From Caballeronia ptereochthonis (GTDB lineage Bacteria; Pseudomonadota; Gammaproteobacteria; Burkholderiales; Burkholderiaceae): DNA of 64,000 nucleotides. The translations under genes and the position numbers were made by a program. Positions 7,731 through 17,162 of this stretch are shown one piece after another. Below the pieces are notes generated by a model. The model saw nothing but the letters and a program-made list of their open reading frames with translations, was not told the origin of the DNA and ran no database searches. The stretch lies in the NCBI RefSeq assembly GCF_001545075.1, contig NZ_FCOB02000038.1, forward strand, positions 1-64,000. The letters are read 5' to 3'. Numbering within the stretch: position 1 is the first letter of the stretch; the number at the start of each line of letters is the position of its first letter.

Positions 7731-8936
7731 ATGGACCTCTCTCAAACCTCCTCCCACGCACCCGCCACGACGGATCGTCCGGCACCGGGCGGACTGCCCG
7801 ATGTCGCCACGTTCGACGACCGTCCGTTTCTGCGCCGGCTGACGCCGATCGACTGGCTGTTCGCCATCGCGATGGTCGCGGGAGCGGGTTTCGCGCTGAA
7901 TCGGTATCACGCGTACATGGACGTGTACGACACGGCCGTGCTGATCGGCGCGGTGCCCACGTTCGTCGTGCTCGGCTGGCGCTGGAAACCGGTGCGCCTG
8001 CTCATCGCGATGATCGCGGTGCTGGCGCTGTCGTCGATCCAGCTCTATCACCACGATCTCGCGCGCGCCGACACCAATTTCTTCCTCAAGTACTTCCTGT
8101 CGAGCCAGTCCGCCATCCTGTGGATGAGCGCGCTCTTCATCCTCGCGACACTGTTCTACTGGATCGGCCTCGTGACGCGCTCGCAGACCGGCGGCGCGAT
8201 CGGCTCGCGCATGACGTGGGTCGCGGTGCTGATGGGCTTCACCGGCCTGATGGTGCGCTGGTACGAGTCGTACATGATCGGCTCGGACGTCGGCCATATT
8301 CCGATTTCGAATCTGTATGAAGTTTTCGTGCTGTTCTGCCTGATCACGGCGCTGTTCTATCTCTACTACGAGCAGCATTACGCGACGCGGCAGATGGGTG
8401 CGTTCGTGCTGCTCGTGATCAGCGCGGCGGTCGGCTTCCTGATGTGGTACTCGATCGCCCGCGACGCGCAGCAGATCCAGCCGCTCGTGCCCGCGCTGCA
8501 AAGCTGGTGGATGAAGATTCACGTGCCGGCGAACTTCATCGGCTACGGCAGCTTCGCGCTTTCGGCGATGGTTTCCGTCGCGTACCTCGCGAAGCAGCGC
8601 GGCGTGCTGGCGGACCGCCTGCCGTCGCTCGACGTGCTCGACGACGTGATGTACAAGTCGATCGCAGTCGGCTTCGCGTTTTTCACCATCGCGACGATTC
8701 TCGGCGCGCTGTGGGCCGCGGAGGCCTGGGGCGGCTACTGGAGCTGGGACCCGAAGGAAACGTGGGCGCTGATCGTCTGGCTGAACTACGCGGCATGGTT
8801 GCACATGCGTCTGATGAAGGGTCTGCGCGGCGCGGCGGCGGCCTGGTGGGCACTGACCGGGCTCATCGTCACTACGTTCGCGTTCCTCGGCGTGAACATG
8901 TTCCTGTCGGGCCTGCATAGCTACGGCAAGCTCTGA
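7731..8936 (+). CDS. ccsB: Cytochrome c biogenesis protein CcsB/ResC (haem-binding WWD protein)
   Basis: A 401-residue polytopic membrane protein, the CcsA/ResC-type half of System II. The tryptophan-rich WWD signature (WGGYWSWDPKETWAL, starting at residue 333) binds haem at the periplasmic face. The conserved His of the WLHMR segment follows. About eight hydrophobic segments are visible. The N-terminal 45 residues are polar and poorly conserved. It pairs with resB immediately upstream and is closed by a terminator. Confidence 0.94.
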   Translation: MDLSQTSSHAPATTDRPAPGGLPDVATFDDRPFLRRLTPIDWLFAIAMVAGAGFALNRYHAYMDVYDTAVLIGAVPTFVVLGWRWKPVRLLIAMIAVLALSSIQLYHHDLARADTNFFLKYFLSSQSAILWMSALFILATLFYWIGLVTRSQTGGAIGSRMTWVAVLMGFTGLMVRWYESYMIGSDVGHIPISNLYEVFVLFCLITALFYLYYEQHYATRQMGAFVLLVISAAVGFLMWYSIARDAQQIQPLVPALQSWWMKIHVPANFIGYGSFALSAMVSVAYLAKQRGVLADRLPSLDVLDDVMYKSIAVGFAFFTIATILGALWAAEAWGGYWSWDPKETWALIVWLNYAAWLHMRLMKGLRGAAAAWWALTGLIVTTFAFLGVNMFLSGLHSYGKL

Positions 8937-8960
8937 GCCCAGCGGAACGAACCGGAAAAG

Positions 8961-8995
8961 AACCGCCATGCGTCGTTGCGCTGGCGGTTTTTTTT
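8961..8995 (+). terminator. Terminator after ccsB
   Basis: An 8-bp stem AACCGCCA/TGGCGGTT (8961-8968 with 8982-8989) is followed by eight Ts. It ends the resB-ccsB operon. Confidence 0.9.
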
Positions 8996-9093
8996 CGTTT
9001 CGGGGTGGAATACGGGCATCCGGTCTGCTGTTTCCCCGTATATGAATGATGGGTGGCGTGCGCCGCGCGCCGCGAACGAAGGAGCAACGCTTC

Positions 9094-10083
9094 ATGTGGA
9101 TCAGACGAAACCGCCGCCTCTACGGCGGCGACATCGCGGGTCATGAAATCACGCCGCGCGACGTGTTCGAGAACCGGCGCCGCGCGCTGCGCTCGATCGG
9201 CGCGCTCGCCGCGACCGGGCTGGCCGGCGCGAGCGGCAACGCCCTCGCGACGCTGACATCGCCCGATGCCAAGGGCCAGAAGCTCGCGGCGACGACCAAT
9301 CCGAAATTCGTCGCGCTCGACAAGCCGACGGCGTTCAAGGACATCACGACCTACAACAATTTCTACGAGTTCGGCACCGACAAGGGCGATCCGGCGGAAC
9401 ATGCCGGCACGCTGCGCCCGCGGCCGTGGAAGGTGTCCGTCGAAGGCGCGATCAAGAATCCGAAGGTCTACGACATCGACGACATCCTGAAGCTCGCGCC
9501 GCTGGAAGAGCGCGTCTACCGGCTGCGCTGCGTCGAAGGCTGGTCGATGGTGATTCCGTGGGTTGGCGTGTCGCTCTCCGAGCTCGTCAGGCGCGCCGAA
9601 CCCACCGGCAATGCGAAGTACGTGCAGTTCATCACGCTTGCCGACCCGTCGCAGATGTCCGGTCTCTCGACGCCCATCCTCGAATGGCCGTATTCGGAAG
9701 GCTTGCGCATGGACGAAGCGATGAATCCGCTCACGCTTCTCACAGTCGGGCTGTATGGCGAAGTGCTGCCGAACCAGAACGGCGCGCCGGTGCGCGTCGT
9801 GGTGCCGTGGAAGTACGGCTTCAAGAGCGCGAAGTCGCTCGTGAAAATCCGCTTCGTCGAAAAGCAGCCGCCGACGAGCTGGAACCTCTACGCGCCGAAC
9901 GAATATGGTTTCTATTCGAACGTGAACCCGAACGTCGATCATCCGCGCTGGAGTCAGGCGACGGAACGGCGCATCGGCGAGGACGGCTTTTTTCAGCCGA
10001 AGCGCAAGACGCTGATGTTCAACGGCTACGGCGATCAGGTCGCGTCGCTGTATCAGGGCATGGACCTCAGGAAGAATTTCTGA
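9094..10083 (+). CDS. msrP: Protein-methionine-sulfoxide reductase catalytic subunit MsrP
   Basis: A 329-residue periplasmic molybdopterin enzyme (formerly YedY) that reduces methionine sulfoxide in envelope proteins. An N-terminal Tat signal (NRRRALRSIGA around residues 28-38) precedes the sulfite-oxidase-fold domain. The Mo-coordinating cysteine is Cys146 in YRLRCVEGW. Partner motifs such as VVPWKYGFK and the C-terminal PKRKTLMFNGY are present. The ATG at 9094 has an AAGGAG ribosome site; upstream in-frame ATGs lie in the leader. It forms an operon with msrQ three bases later, and needs TatABC, encoded near 59.3-60.9 kb. Confidence 0.95.
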   Translation: MWIRRNRRLYGGDIAGHEITPRDVFENRRRALRSIGALAATGLAGASGNALATLTSPDAKGQKLAATTNPKFVALDKPTAFKDITTYNNFYEFGTDKGDPAEHAGTLRPRPWKVSVEGAIKNPKVYDIDDILKLAPLEERVYRLRCVEGWSMVIPWVGVSLSELVRRAEPTGNAKYVQFITLADPSQMSGLSTPILEWPYSEGLRMDEAMNPLTLLTVGLYGEVLPNQNGAPVRVVVPWKYGFKSAKSLVKIRFVEKQPPTSWNLYAPNEYGFYSNVNPNVDHPRWSQATERRIGEDGFFQPKRKTLMFNGYGDQVASLYQGMDLRKNF

Positions 10084-10086
10084 ACG

Positions 10087-10749
10087 ATGCCGTCCGCTTC
10101 CGAAATCAAGCGTTCCGCTGCGACGCCGCAGGCGCGAGGCTGGGCCGTGCCTGCGAAAGTCATCGTGTTCATCGCGATGCTCTATCCGCTCGCGCGCCTC
10201 GTGCTGCTCGGCGTCACCGGCGCGAATGGCGGCCTGGGCGCGAATCCGATCGAATTCATCACGCGCTCGACCGGCTTGTGGACGCTCGTCTATCTCTGCA
10301 TCACGCTCGCGATCACGCCCGTGCGCCGCATGACGGGCATCACGGCGCTCGCGCGCTTTCGCCGCATGATCGGGCTGTACGCGTTCTTCTTCGCGGTGCT
10401 GCACTTCACGACGTACATCTGGTTCGACAAGTGGTTCGATGTCGCCGAGATGCTGAAGGACATCGGCAAGCGGCCCTTCATCACGGTGGGCTTCGCGGCG
10501 TTCATGCTGCTGATTCCGCTCGCGGTGACGTCGCCCAGGGCAATGGCTCGCAAGCTCGGCCGACGCTGGCAGACCTTGCATCGGACGATCTATCTGATCG
10601 CCTCGCTCGCGATCCTGCATTTCTGGTGGATGAAGGCGGGCAAGCACGATTTCGAGCTGCCGAAAATCTACGGCGCGATCGTGATCGCGTTGCTCGGCTG
10701 GCGCGTCATCGCGTGGCTCAAGGCGAAATCGGCGCAGCGGCGCGCATAA
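10087..10749 (+). CDS. msrQ: Haem-binding membrane subunit MsrQ
   Basis: A 220-residue b-type cytochrome (formerly YedZ) that passes electrons from the quinone pool to MsrP. About six transmembrane helices of the ferric-reductase-like domain are visible. Conserved histidines lie in FFFAVLHFTTYIW, LHRTIYLIA and LAILHFWWM. It directly follows msrP, as in other proteobacteria. The first 20 residues are a short cytoplasmic leader. Confidence 0.94.
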   Translation: MPSASEIKRSAATPQARGWAVPAKVIVFIAMLYPLARLVLLGVTGANGGLGANPIEFITRSTGLWTLVYLCITLAITPVRRMTGITALARFRRMIGLYAFFFAVLHFTTYIWFDKWFDVAEMLKDIGKRPFITVGFAAFMLLIPLAVTSPRAMARKLGRRWQTLHRTIYLIASLAILHFWWMKAGKHDFELPKIYGAIVIALLGWRVIAWLKAKSAQRRA

Positions 10750-10780
10750 AAAAAGCGACGCCGTTCGAGCGTCGCTTTTT
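10750..10780. terminator. Bidirectional terminator between msrQ and lysA
   Basis: A perfect 11-bp stem (10750-10760 with 10770-10780) has A-runs on the left and T-runs on the right. It serves msrQ on the plus strand and lysA on the minus strand. Confidence 0.92.
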
Positions 10781-10798
10781 CGTTGAAGCGCGGAAGCT

Positions 10799-12061
10799 TC
10801 AGTCCGGAAGGATCGATTCCCCGGCGAACAACTGCTTCACCTCTTCGCGTTCGCGCACGAGCCGCGCGCGTTCTCCATCGACCATGACTTCGGCGGCGCG
10901 CGGACGCGTGTTGTAGTTCGAGCTCATCACGAAGCCGTATGCGCCCGCCGAGCAGATCGCGAGCAGATCGCCTTGCTCGATCGCCAGTTCACGGTCGCGC
11001 CCGAGCCAGTCGCCGCTCTCGCACACCGGGCCGACGACATCGTACCTGTGCGCCTTCGCATCGCGCTTCACGACCGGCACGATGCGATGAAACGCCTCGT
11101 ACATCGCGGGGCGCGCGAGATCGTTCATCGCGGCATCGACGATGGCGAAGTTCTTTTCCTCGCCCGGCTTCAGATACTCGACGCGCGTGAGCAGCACGCC
11201 CGCATTGCCGACGAGCGAACGCCCCGGCTCGAAATACACTTCGCGCTGGCCGTGGCCGCGCTTTTCGATGTGATCGAGCAGCGTCTTCACGAAATCGCCG
11301 ATATCGGGCGGCGTTTCGTCGTCGTAGGTGATGCCGAGGCCACCGCCGACATCGACGTGACGAATGCTCATGCCGTCCGACTCGATCTGCTCGACGAGTT
11401 CGAGCAGCTTGTCGACCGCGTCGAGATACGGGCTGATCTCGGTGATCTGCGAGCCGATGTGGCAATCGATGCCGACGACATCGAGATGCGCCATCGCATG
11501 CGCTTGCGCGTAGGTCGCGCGCGCGTCGCCGAAGGCCACGCCGAACTTGTTCGATTTGAGGCCGGTGGAAATATACGGGTGCGTTTTCGCGTCGACGTCG
11601 GGATTGACGCGCAGCGAAACGGGCGCCTTCCTGCCGAGCGACTTCGCCACTTCGTTCAGCGCGTGCAGCTCGGGAATCGATTCGACGTTGAAGCACTTCA
11701 CGCCCGCCTCGAGCGCCTCGCGCATTTCCGCCGCCGACTTGCCGACGCCCGAAAACACCGTGTTCTGCGCCCTGCCGCCCGCGGCGAGCACGCGCGCCAG
11801 TTCACCCGACGACACGATGTCGAAGCCCGCGCCCATGCGTGCGAACACGTTGAGCACCGCGAGATTGCTGTTCGCCTTCACCGCGACGTGCACGGTCGCG
11901 CGGCGCCCCGCGCAGGCATCGGCATAGGCGTGATAGGCGCGCGTGAGCGCATCGCGCGAATAGACATAGAGCGGCGTGCCGAACTGCTCCGCGAGCGACG
12001 CGGCTGAGACGCCTTCGGCGTGCAGCACGCCGCCGACGTAATGGAATGCGGAATCACTCAT
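10799..12061 (-). CDS. lysA: Diaminopimelate decarboxylase
   Basis: A 420-residue PLP enzyme that makes L-lysine from meso-diaminopimelate, the last step of lysine synthesis. The PLP lysine is Lys62 in VHVAVKANSN. The phosphate-binding glycine loop is HVDVGGGLG, and the catalytic cysteine segment is GPVCESGDWLG. It has the family's full length. It is 44 nt downstream of lptM on the same strand; lptM-lysA linkage is common in beta- and gammaproteobacteria. Confidence 0.96.
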   Translation of the reverse strand: MSDSAFHYVGGVLHAEGVSAASLAEQFGTPLYVYSRDALTRAYHAYADACAGRRATVHVAVKANSNLAVLNVFARMGAGFDIVSSGELARVLAAGGRAQNTVFSGVGKSAAEMREALEAGVKCFNVESIPELHALNEVAKSLGRKAPVSLRVNPDVDAKTHPYISTGLKSNKFGVAFGDARATYAQAHAMAHLDVVGIDCHIGSQITEISPYLDAVDKLLELVEQIESDGMSIRHVDVGGGLGITYDDETPPDIGDFVKTLLDHIEKRGHGQREVYFEPGRSLVGNAGVLLTRVEYLKPGEEKNFAIVDAAMNDLARPAMYEAFHRIVPVVKRDAKAHRYDVVGPVCESGDWLGRDRELAIEQGDLLAICSAGAYGFVMSSNYNTRPRAAEVMVDGERARLVREREEVKQLFAGESILPD

Positions 12062-12105
12062 GCGTGGAATCGAAAATGCGCCGGGAAGGCGTCAGGGCTT
12101 GCGGA

Positions 12106-12414
12106 TCAGTAAGCGGACGAGGCGGCTTTCGGCGCCGAGGCGGCGTTGGGGCCGGACTTCAGGTCCGTTTCGGGCGATAGCGTCAGCGGCTCGCCGGATG
12201 TGTCCGGAACGGTGCCTCTGCGCAACGCCGTTTCGTCGCTCGGAGTTACATCCGAAGGCGGCGTATTCTGGAGATCGTTGGGACGTTGCGGCAGCGGCGG
12301 CACTGTCGGCAGATAAAGCGGACCGCGCTGCCCACAACCGCCGAGCGTGAGTGTTGCCGCGGCGCCAAGGCTCAAAGCCGCTACAATCGCGCTCATCCTG
12401 AAAACGACACGCAT
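12106..12414 (-). CDS. lptM: LptM-type lipoprotein (LPS translocon maturation chaperone)
   Basis: A 102-residue predicted lipoprotein. The lipobox LGGC puts the lipidated cysteine at residue 27, followed by the family hallmark GQRGPLYLP. LptM (YifL) in E. coli helps LptD form its native disulfides. The remaining 60 residues are Pro/Ser/Thr/Ala-rich and probably disordered. A second in-frame Met at residue 7 could be the true start and would give a shorter signal peptide. It lies immediately upstream of lysA. Confidence 0.88.
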   Translation of the reverse strand: MRVVFRMSAIVAALSLGAAATLTLGGCGQRGPLYLPTVPPLPQRPNDLQNTPPSDVTPSDETALRRGTVPDTSGEPLTLSPETDLKSGPNAASAPKAASSAY

Positions 12415-12449
12415 GACCGTCCCTATACGATTAATCGATGGAGTTTAGC

Positions 12450-12767
12450 ATGACAGACCAGGAATACCTGACGCTGGCGGAAGCCGCGCTGACCGCCATC
12501 GAGCGCTCGGTGGACCAGGCCGAAGCCGACATCGAGTTCGAGCGCAGCGGCAATGTGCTGACATTGGAATTCGAGAACCGCACGAAGGTGATCGTGAATC
12601 TGCAGCCGCCGAAGCACGAGATCTGGCTCGCGGCGAAGGCGGGCGGATTTCACTATAAATACGTCGACGGCGCCTGGCGCGACACGCGCGATGACAGCGA
12701 GTTCTTCGCCGCGCTCAGCAAGTATTCGAGCGAACAGGCGGGCGAGCCGATCAGCTTCAAAGCGTAA
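12450..12767 (+). CDS. cyaY: Iron donor protein CyaY (bacterial frataxin)
   Basis: A 105-residue frataxin homologue that binds iron and modulates IscS-dependent Fe-S cluster assembly. The acidic N-terminal helix and the motifs ANIEFE-like DIEFERSGNVLTLEF, VNLQPPKHEIWLA and GGFHYKY are clear. I choose the ATG at 12450 because GGAG lies six bases before it; the ATG at 12438 lacks one. It is divergent from lptM and convergent with mrcA. Confidence 0.93.
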   Translation: MTDQEYLTLAEAALTAIERSVDQAEADIEFERSGNVLTLEFENRTKVIVNLQPPKHEIWLAAKAGGFHYKYVDGAWRDTRDDSEFFAALSKYSSEQAGEPISFKA

Positions 12768-12769
12768 AA

Positions 12770-12800
12770 AAAGCGAGCGGATCATTCGACCCGCTCGCTT
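12770..12800 (-). terminator. Terminator of mrcA
   Basis: A 10-bp stem (12771-12780 with 12791-12800). The A-run at 12766-12772 supplies seven Us on the minus strand, so it serves mrcA. The plus strand has no U-tract, but cyaY could still use the hairpin weakly. Confidence 0.85.
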
Positions 12801-12820
12801 CGAACGTTGCAAGGGCGCGG

Positions 12821-15229
12821 TTACTGCCCCTTGAACAGATTCATGATGTCCTGCTTTTCCTGCTCGCCGACTTCGGGCGCGGGCGCCGTCACGCCGGACA
12901 CGCCTTCCTGCGGCGGCGCCTGACTCACGCCGATGGTCGCGACGAAGCCGTGGCCCGGCGTCATGTCGTCGAAGTACAGCTCGCCGCCGAGCGACGTGAC
13001 ATCGGGCGGCGTCAACGGCTTGTACTCGGGCACGCCCTTCAGCGCGCGGCCCATGTATTCCATCCAGACGGGCAGCGCGAGGCCGCCGCCGGTTTCCTTG
13101 TCGCCCAGGCTGCGCGGATTGTCGTAGCCGATCCACGCGACCGCCACGAGCGTGCGCTGATAGCCGGCGAACCACGCATCGCGCGAATCGTTCGTCGTGC
13201 CCGTCTTGCCGGCGAGGTCGCCGCGCTTCAGCTGATTCGTCTTCGCGCCCGTGCCGTGCTGCGCGACGCTCTGCAGCAGACTGTTCATCACGAACGCGTT
13301 GCGCGGCGTGATCGCAAGCGGCGCGCTCTGCTGCGCGACGAGCGGCTGCGGATGCGAGACGACGCGGCCGTATGGATCGGTGATATCGGCGATCAGATAC
13401 GGATTCACGCGATACCCGCCGTTCGCGAACACCGCATAGCCCGCCGCCATCTGCAGCGGCGTGACGAGGCCCGCGCCGAGCGCCATCGGCAGATAGGCGG
13501 GATGGCGGTCCGCGTCGAAGCCGAAGCGCGTGATGTACTGCTGCGCGTACTTCGTGCCGATGTGGCTCAGGATGCGGATCGACACCATGTTCTTCGAGCG
13601 CTGCAGCGCGGAGCGCATCGTCATCGGGCCGTCGAAGCCGCCGCCGTAGTTCTTCGGCTCCCACGCCTGGCCGCCGGTTTCGGCGGCGCTGAAGAAGAGC
13701 GGGCCGTCGTTGATGATGGTCGCGGGCGAAAGACCCTTTTCGAGCGATGCCGAGTAGATGAACGGCTTGAAGCTCGAACCCGGCTGACGCCACGCCTGCG
13801 TCACGTGATTGAACTTGTTCTTGTTGAAGTCGAAGCCGCCGACGAGCGCGCGGATCGCTCCGTCCTGCGGCACCATCGAAATCAGCGCGCCTTCGACCTG
13901 CGGCAATTGCGTGATGGTCCAGTCGCCGTCGTCGGTCTTCATGAGACGCACGATCGCGCCCGGGCGAATGCGCGCATTCGGCTGCGCGCGCGGGCTCAGC
14001 GCGAACTGGACGAAGCGCAGGTCGTTGCCGCTGATCGTCGCCGTGTTGCCGTCGATGAAATTCGCCTTCACTTCCTTCGGGCTCGCCGACGTCACGACCG
14101 CAGCGACGATCTCCCCGTTGTCCGGATGCTCGGCTAGCGCATCGTCGATGGCCTGCTCGCGGTCGTCCGGATCCGCCGGCAGTTCGATATAGCCTTCCGG
14201 TCCGCGATAACCGTGCCGGTGCTCGTAGTCCATCAGCCCCTTGCGCACCGCGCGATAGGCCGCGTCCTGATCGGCGGAATCGATCGTCGTCACGACGTTC
14301 AGGCCGCGCGTATACGCTTCCTCGCGGTATTGCGCGTACATCATCTGGCGCACCATTTCCGCGACGTACTCGGCATGCACGCTGAATTCCCGACCCGCGC
14401 CCTTCACGACGAGCGGCTGCTTCACCGCCTGGTCGTATTCGTCGCGCGAAATGAAGTTGAGCTCCAGCATGCGCTGCAGGATGTACTCCTGCCGGACCTT
14501 GGCCCGCTTCGGATTGACGACCGGGTTGTACGCCGACGGCGCCTTCGGCAAGCCCGCGAGCATCGCGGCCTCGGCGAGCGAGATGTCCTTCAGATCCTTC
14601 CCGAAGTAGACGCGCGCCGCGCTCGCGAAACCGTACGCGCGCTGCCCGAGATAGATCTGATTCATATAGACCTCGAGAATCTGATCCTTCGTCAGCGCAC
14701 GCTCGATCTTGTACGCGAGCAGCATCTCGTAGATCTTGCGCGTGTAGGTTTTTTCGCTCGACAGGAAGAAGTTGCGCGCCACCTGCATCGTGATCGTGCT
14801 CGCGCCCTGCGATGCGTGGCCGTTGGTCAGCGCGACCGAGCCCGCGCGCAGGATGCCGGTGAGATCGACGCCGCCGTGATCGTAGAAACGCGCATCCTCG
14901 ATCGCGAGCACGGCTTTTTTCAGATGATCGGGCACGTCCTGAATGCGCACGACGCTGCGGCGTTCCTCGCCGAATTCGCCGATCAGCACGTGATCCGCCG
15001 TGTAGATGCGCAGCGGCACCTTCGGCTTGTAGTCGGTGAGCGCCTCGAGCGAAGGCAGGTTCGGCATCGCGACGACGAGCGCATAGCCGAGCACCAGACC
15101 CGCGCAGACGACGAGTGCGAAGAGGCTGACGAGGAATCCGAGCAGAAGCCGCGCCCACCACGGGCGCTTGGCTTTCTTTTGCCCCTCGGGCGGCGTGGAC
15201 GGCGGGTTGGTCGGGGAAGAGGATTGCAT
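12821..15229 (-). CDS. mrcA: Penicillin-binding protein 1A (bifunctional transglycosylase/transpeptidase)
   Basis: An 802-residue class A PBP that polymerises and cross-links peptidoglycan. There is a short Pro-rich cytoplasmic tail and one transmembrane anchor (about residues 27-50). A GT51 domain follows with the catalytic glutamate in EDARFYDHGG. An OB-like insert precedes the transpeptidase domain with SSFK (nucleophilic Ser), SKN and KTGTT. The length and the C-terminal Pro/Ala/Gly-rich tail match Burkholderia PBP1A. It is divergent from the pil operon, as mrcA and the pil/hof genes are in many gamma- and betaproteobacteria. Confidence 0.96.
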   Translation of the reverse strand: MQSSSPTNPPSTPPEGQKKAKRPWWARLLLGFLVSLFALVVCAGLVLGYALVVAMPNLPSLEALTDYKPKVPLRIYTADHVLIGEFGEERRSVVRIQDVPDHLKKAVLAIEDARFYDHGGVDLTGILRAGSVALTNGHASQGASTITMQVARNFFLSSEKTYTRKIYEMLLAYKIERALTKDQILEVYMNQIYLGQRAYGFASAARVYFGKDLKDISLAEAAMLAGLPKAPSAYNPVVNPKRAKVRQEYILQRMLELNFISRDEYDQAVKQPLVVKGAGREFSVHAEYVAEMVRQMMYAQYREEAYTRGLNVVTTIDSADQDAAYRAVRKGLMDYEHRHGYRGPEGYIELPADPDDREQAIDDALAEHPDNGEIVAAVVTSASPKEVKANFIDGNTATISGNDLRFVQFALSPRAQPNARIRPGAIVRLMKTDDGDWTITQLPQVEGALISMVPQDGAIRALVGGFDFNKNKFNHVTQAWRQPGSSFKPFIYSASLEKGLSPATIINDGPLFFSAAETGGQAWEPKNYGGGFDGPMTMRSALQRSKNMVSIRILSHIGTKYAQQYITRFGFDADRHPAYLPMALGAGLVTPLQMAAGYAVFANGGYRVNPYLIADITDPYGRVVSHPQPLVAQQSAPLAITPRNAFVMNSLLQSVAQHGTGAKTNQLKRGDLAGKTGTTNDSRDAWFAGYQRTLVAVAWIGYDNPRSLGDKETGGGLALPVWMEYMGRALKGVPEYKPLTPPDVTSLGGELYFDDMTPGHGFVATIGVSQAPPQEGVSGVTAPAPEVGEQEKQDIMNLFKGQ

Positions 15230-15480
15230 AGCACCACCAAAAAACAGTCACGCGATTATAGCCGCCCGGGTTTGAGACTTTTCTGAACGCTTACAGCCCA
15301 CGCCGCGGTCGCGCCTGCTCGTTGCTGTCTTCAAGATACGCGCGATCGTGCGCGGAAGCATCTTCTTATCGCGCGCGCTGGCCATTCGGACGAATGTTCG
15401 CCGGCGGCGCCGCTCGCGACAATCCTTTCACGTCGAGCGACCGAACGGTTCGGTGCGCAAGTGAATGGAAGGAGTGGGTC

Positions 15481-16482
15481 ATGGGCAAGGAAAACGCGTT
15501 GCGCGGCACGATGTTGACGGTCACGCGGCGCTATGCGGCGGGCATCGACGTCGGCGAGGATGCGGTGCGGCTGGCAGTCGTCAGCAGACGGCTGCGGGCG
15601 AACGCGGTGCTGTGCGTCGAACACCTGGAGTCGGTGCCGCTTCCGTCGGGCGCGGTGATCGACGGCGATTTCGTCGATCGCGCGGTCGTCGTGTCGGCGT
15701 TGCGCGAGGCATTCGGGCGGCTGCCGTCCGGCGGCGCGTGGCGGGCGTTGCGCTGCGCGATGGGCTTGCCCGCATCGGCGACGATCACGACGCAGATTCC
15801 GCTGTCTCGTCTGATGGAAGCGCGCGAGCCGCTGCCGGCGGCGACGGGCGGCGATCCGCACGGCGTGCTCGAGCCGGCCGTGCTGGCGGAGGCCGAGCGG
15901 GCGACGGGAATCGAGCGCGTGGCGCTGGCCGTCGACTGGTCCGTGCAGACGAGCGAGGACGGTCAGGCGCAAGTTGCCATCGCGGCGACGGCGCGGCGGC
16001 ATGTGGAGGCGCGCGTCGAGACGGCGGCGGAGGCGGGCATCGCGCTTTCCGCCATCGATGGCGAACCGGCCGCGGCGCTTCGCGCGATGCGTCATTCGGG
16101 CTCCGTCGAACTGGGCGACGACGCGCGCTATCTCGTCTGCTGGCTGGAGAGCACGGGACTGCACGGCTGGCTCGTCGGCTCGCGCGGCATCGAGAACGAG
16201 GTGCGCTATCCCGCGCCGGAGTATCGGAGCATCTCCGATGCGCTGCGCGACCTGGTGGGCGAGCACGCGCCGCTCGATTGCATCTACGCGGGTGGCCAGC
16301 TCGAATTGCTGGCGCATGCCGGTGTTCCGCTTCCGGTGCTGGGCAAGACCTTCGCCTGCCCGGCGCTGCCGTTCGAATCGGCGCCGTATTGCAACGGCGC
16401 GGCCGAGATCATGGCCGCGCACAAGCATTCGCCGCGCTTCGCGGCCGCCTTCGGGCTTGCCTTGCGCGAGGTGATGCAATGA
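15481..16482 (+). CDS. pilM: Type IV pilus assembly protein PilM
   Basis: A 333-residue actin-like ATPase-fold protein that binds the cytoplasmic tail of PilN and links the pilus motor to the alignment complex. The N-terminal phosphate-1 loop is GIDVGEDAVRLAVVSR, and ATP-site segments such as CIYAGGQ are recognisable. The ATG at 15481 has an AAGGAG 7 nt upstream. It overlaps pilN by 4 nt (ATGA). Sequence divergence from the Pseudomonas protein is considerable, as in the E. coli HofM branch. Confidence 0.85.
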   Translation: MGKENALRGTMLTVTRRYAAGIDVGEDAVRLAVVSRRLRANAVLCVEHLESVPLPSGAVIDGDFVDRAVVVSALREAFGRLPSGGAWRALRCAMGLPASATITTQIPLSRLMEAREPLPAATGGDPHGVLEPAVLAEAERATGIERVALAVDWSVQTSEDGQAQVAIAATARRHVEARVETAAEAGIALSAIDGEPAAALRAMRHSGSVELGDDARYLVCWLESTGLHGWLVGSRGIENEVRYPAPEYRSISDALRDLVGEHAPLDCIYAGGQLELLAHAGVPLPVLGKTFACPALPFESAPYCNGAAEIMAAHKHSPRFAAAFGLALREVMQ

Positions 16483-17162
16483 TCGCCGCGACGCTGGAAG
16501 GATTCAATCTGCTGCCGTATCGGGTGCGCCGACGCCGCGAAGTGCGGCGTCGCAGGCTCGTGCTGCTGGCGGCCGCGAGTCTGGCGGGCTGCGCGGCCGT
16601 GGGCGCCGTCGCGGGCTGGGATGCGTTCGCGCGCGCCCGTCTGGATGAGCGGCGTATGGCGTTGCAAGCGACGCTGCGCGCGTCGGGCGCGCAGATCGAC
16701 GAACACGCGCGGCTTGTTCGCTCCGAAGCCGACCGGCGGCGCGCGAGAGAGGCCGCGCAACCGCTGGCTGCGCCGCGCGAGCGCTTCCTCGCGCTGCTCG
16801 AGGCGCTCGCGGATCCGTCGCCGCAACGGGGCGTTGCGCTTCAACGCGTCTCGCAGCGGACCGGCGAGGTCGAGCTCGCGGCGCTCGCGCCCGATTCGCA
16901 GACGGCGGCGCAGTGGCTCAAGCGACTCGAGCAGGTACGCGGCGTCGAGGCCGTCGAAGTGATCGAGATGAAGCGTCGCGCCGACGCCGCGATGCGCGGC
17001 AAGCGCGGCGCGCCTGCGCCGCTCGATGAGCGTGCCGGGCATTACGAATTCATCGCGCTCGTGCGGTATGCGCCCGATCGTCCGCGCGGCGCGGCAGCGT
17101 CCCATCAGGCGCGACCGGTGCTCGCGGCGAATCGCCCGGCGGCGCAGGGGAGGCGGCCATGA
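16479..17162 (+). CDS. pilN: Type IV pilus assembly protein PilN
   Basis: A 227-residue inner-membrane protein. The cytoplasmic N terminus carries the PilM-binding motif (FNLLPYR at residues 8-14). A single transmembrane helix at about 26-46 follows, then a periplasmic coiled-coil and ferredoxin-like domain. Its start overlaps the pilM stop (ATGA), and its end overlaps the pilO start. PilN pairs with PilO to align the pilus machine between inner-membrane platform and secretin. Confidence 0.85.
   Translation: MIAATLEGFNLLPYRVRRRREVRRRRLVLLAAASLAGCAAVGAVAGWDAFARARLDERRMALQATLRASGAQIDEHARLVRSEADRRRAREAAQPLAAPRERFLALLEALADPSPQRGVALQRVSQRTGEVELAALAPDSQTAAQWLKRLEQVRGVEAVEVIEMKRRADAAMRGKRGAPAPLDERAGHYEFIALVRYAPDRPRGAAASHQARPVLAANRPAAQGRRP

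Noticed and set aside
8872..10647. A minus-strand frame of 591 codons opposite msrPQ
   Set aside because: It spans two well-supported plus-strand genes and their intergenic terminator, so it cannot be a real gene.
12950..14137. A plus-strand frame of 395 codons opposite mrcA
   Set aside because: Shadow frame of PBP1A; the catalytic motifs are all on the minus strand and this frame has no family resemblance.
15383..15396. CATTCG-GA-CGAATG palindrome between mrcA and pilM as an operator
   Set aside because: Six-base arms in a GC-rich 250-bp gap occur by chance; no promoter hexamers flank it.
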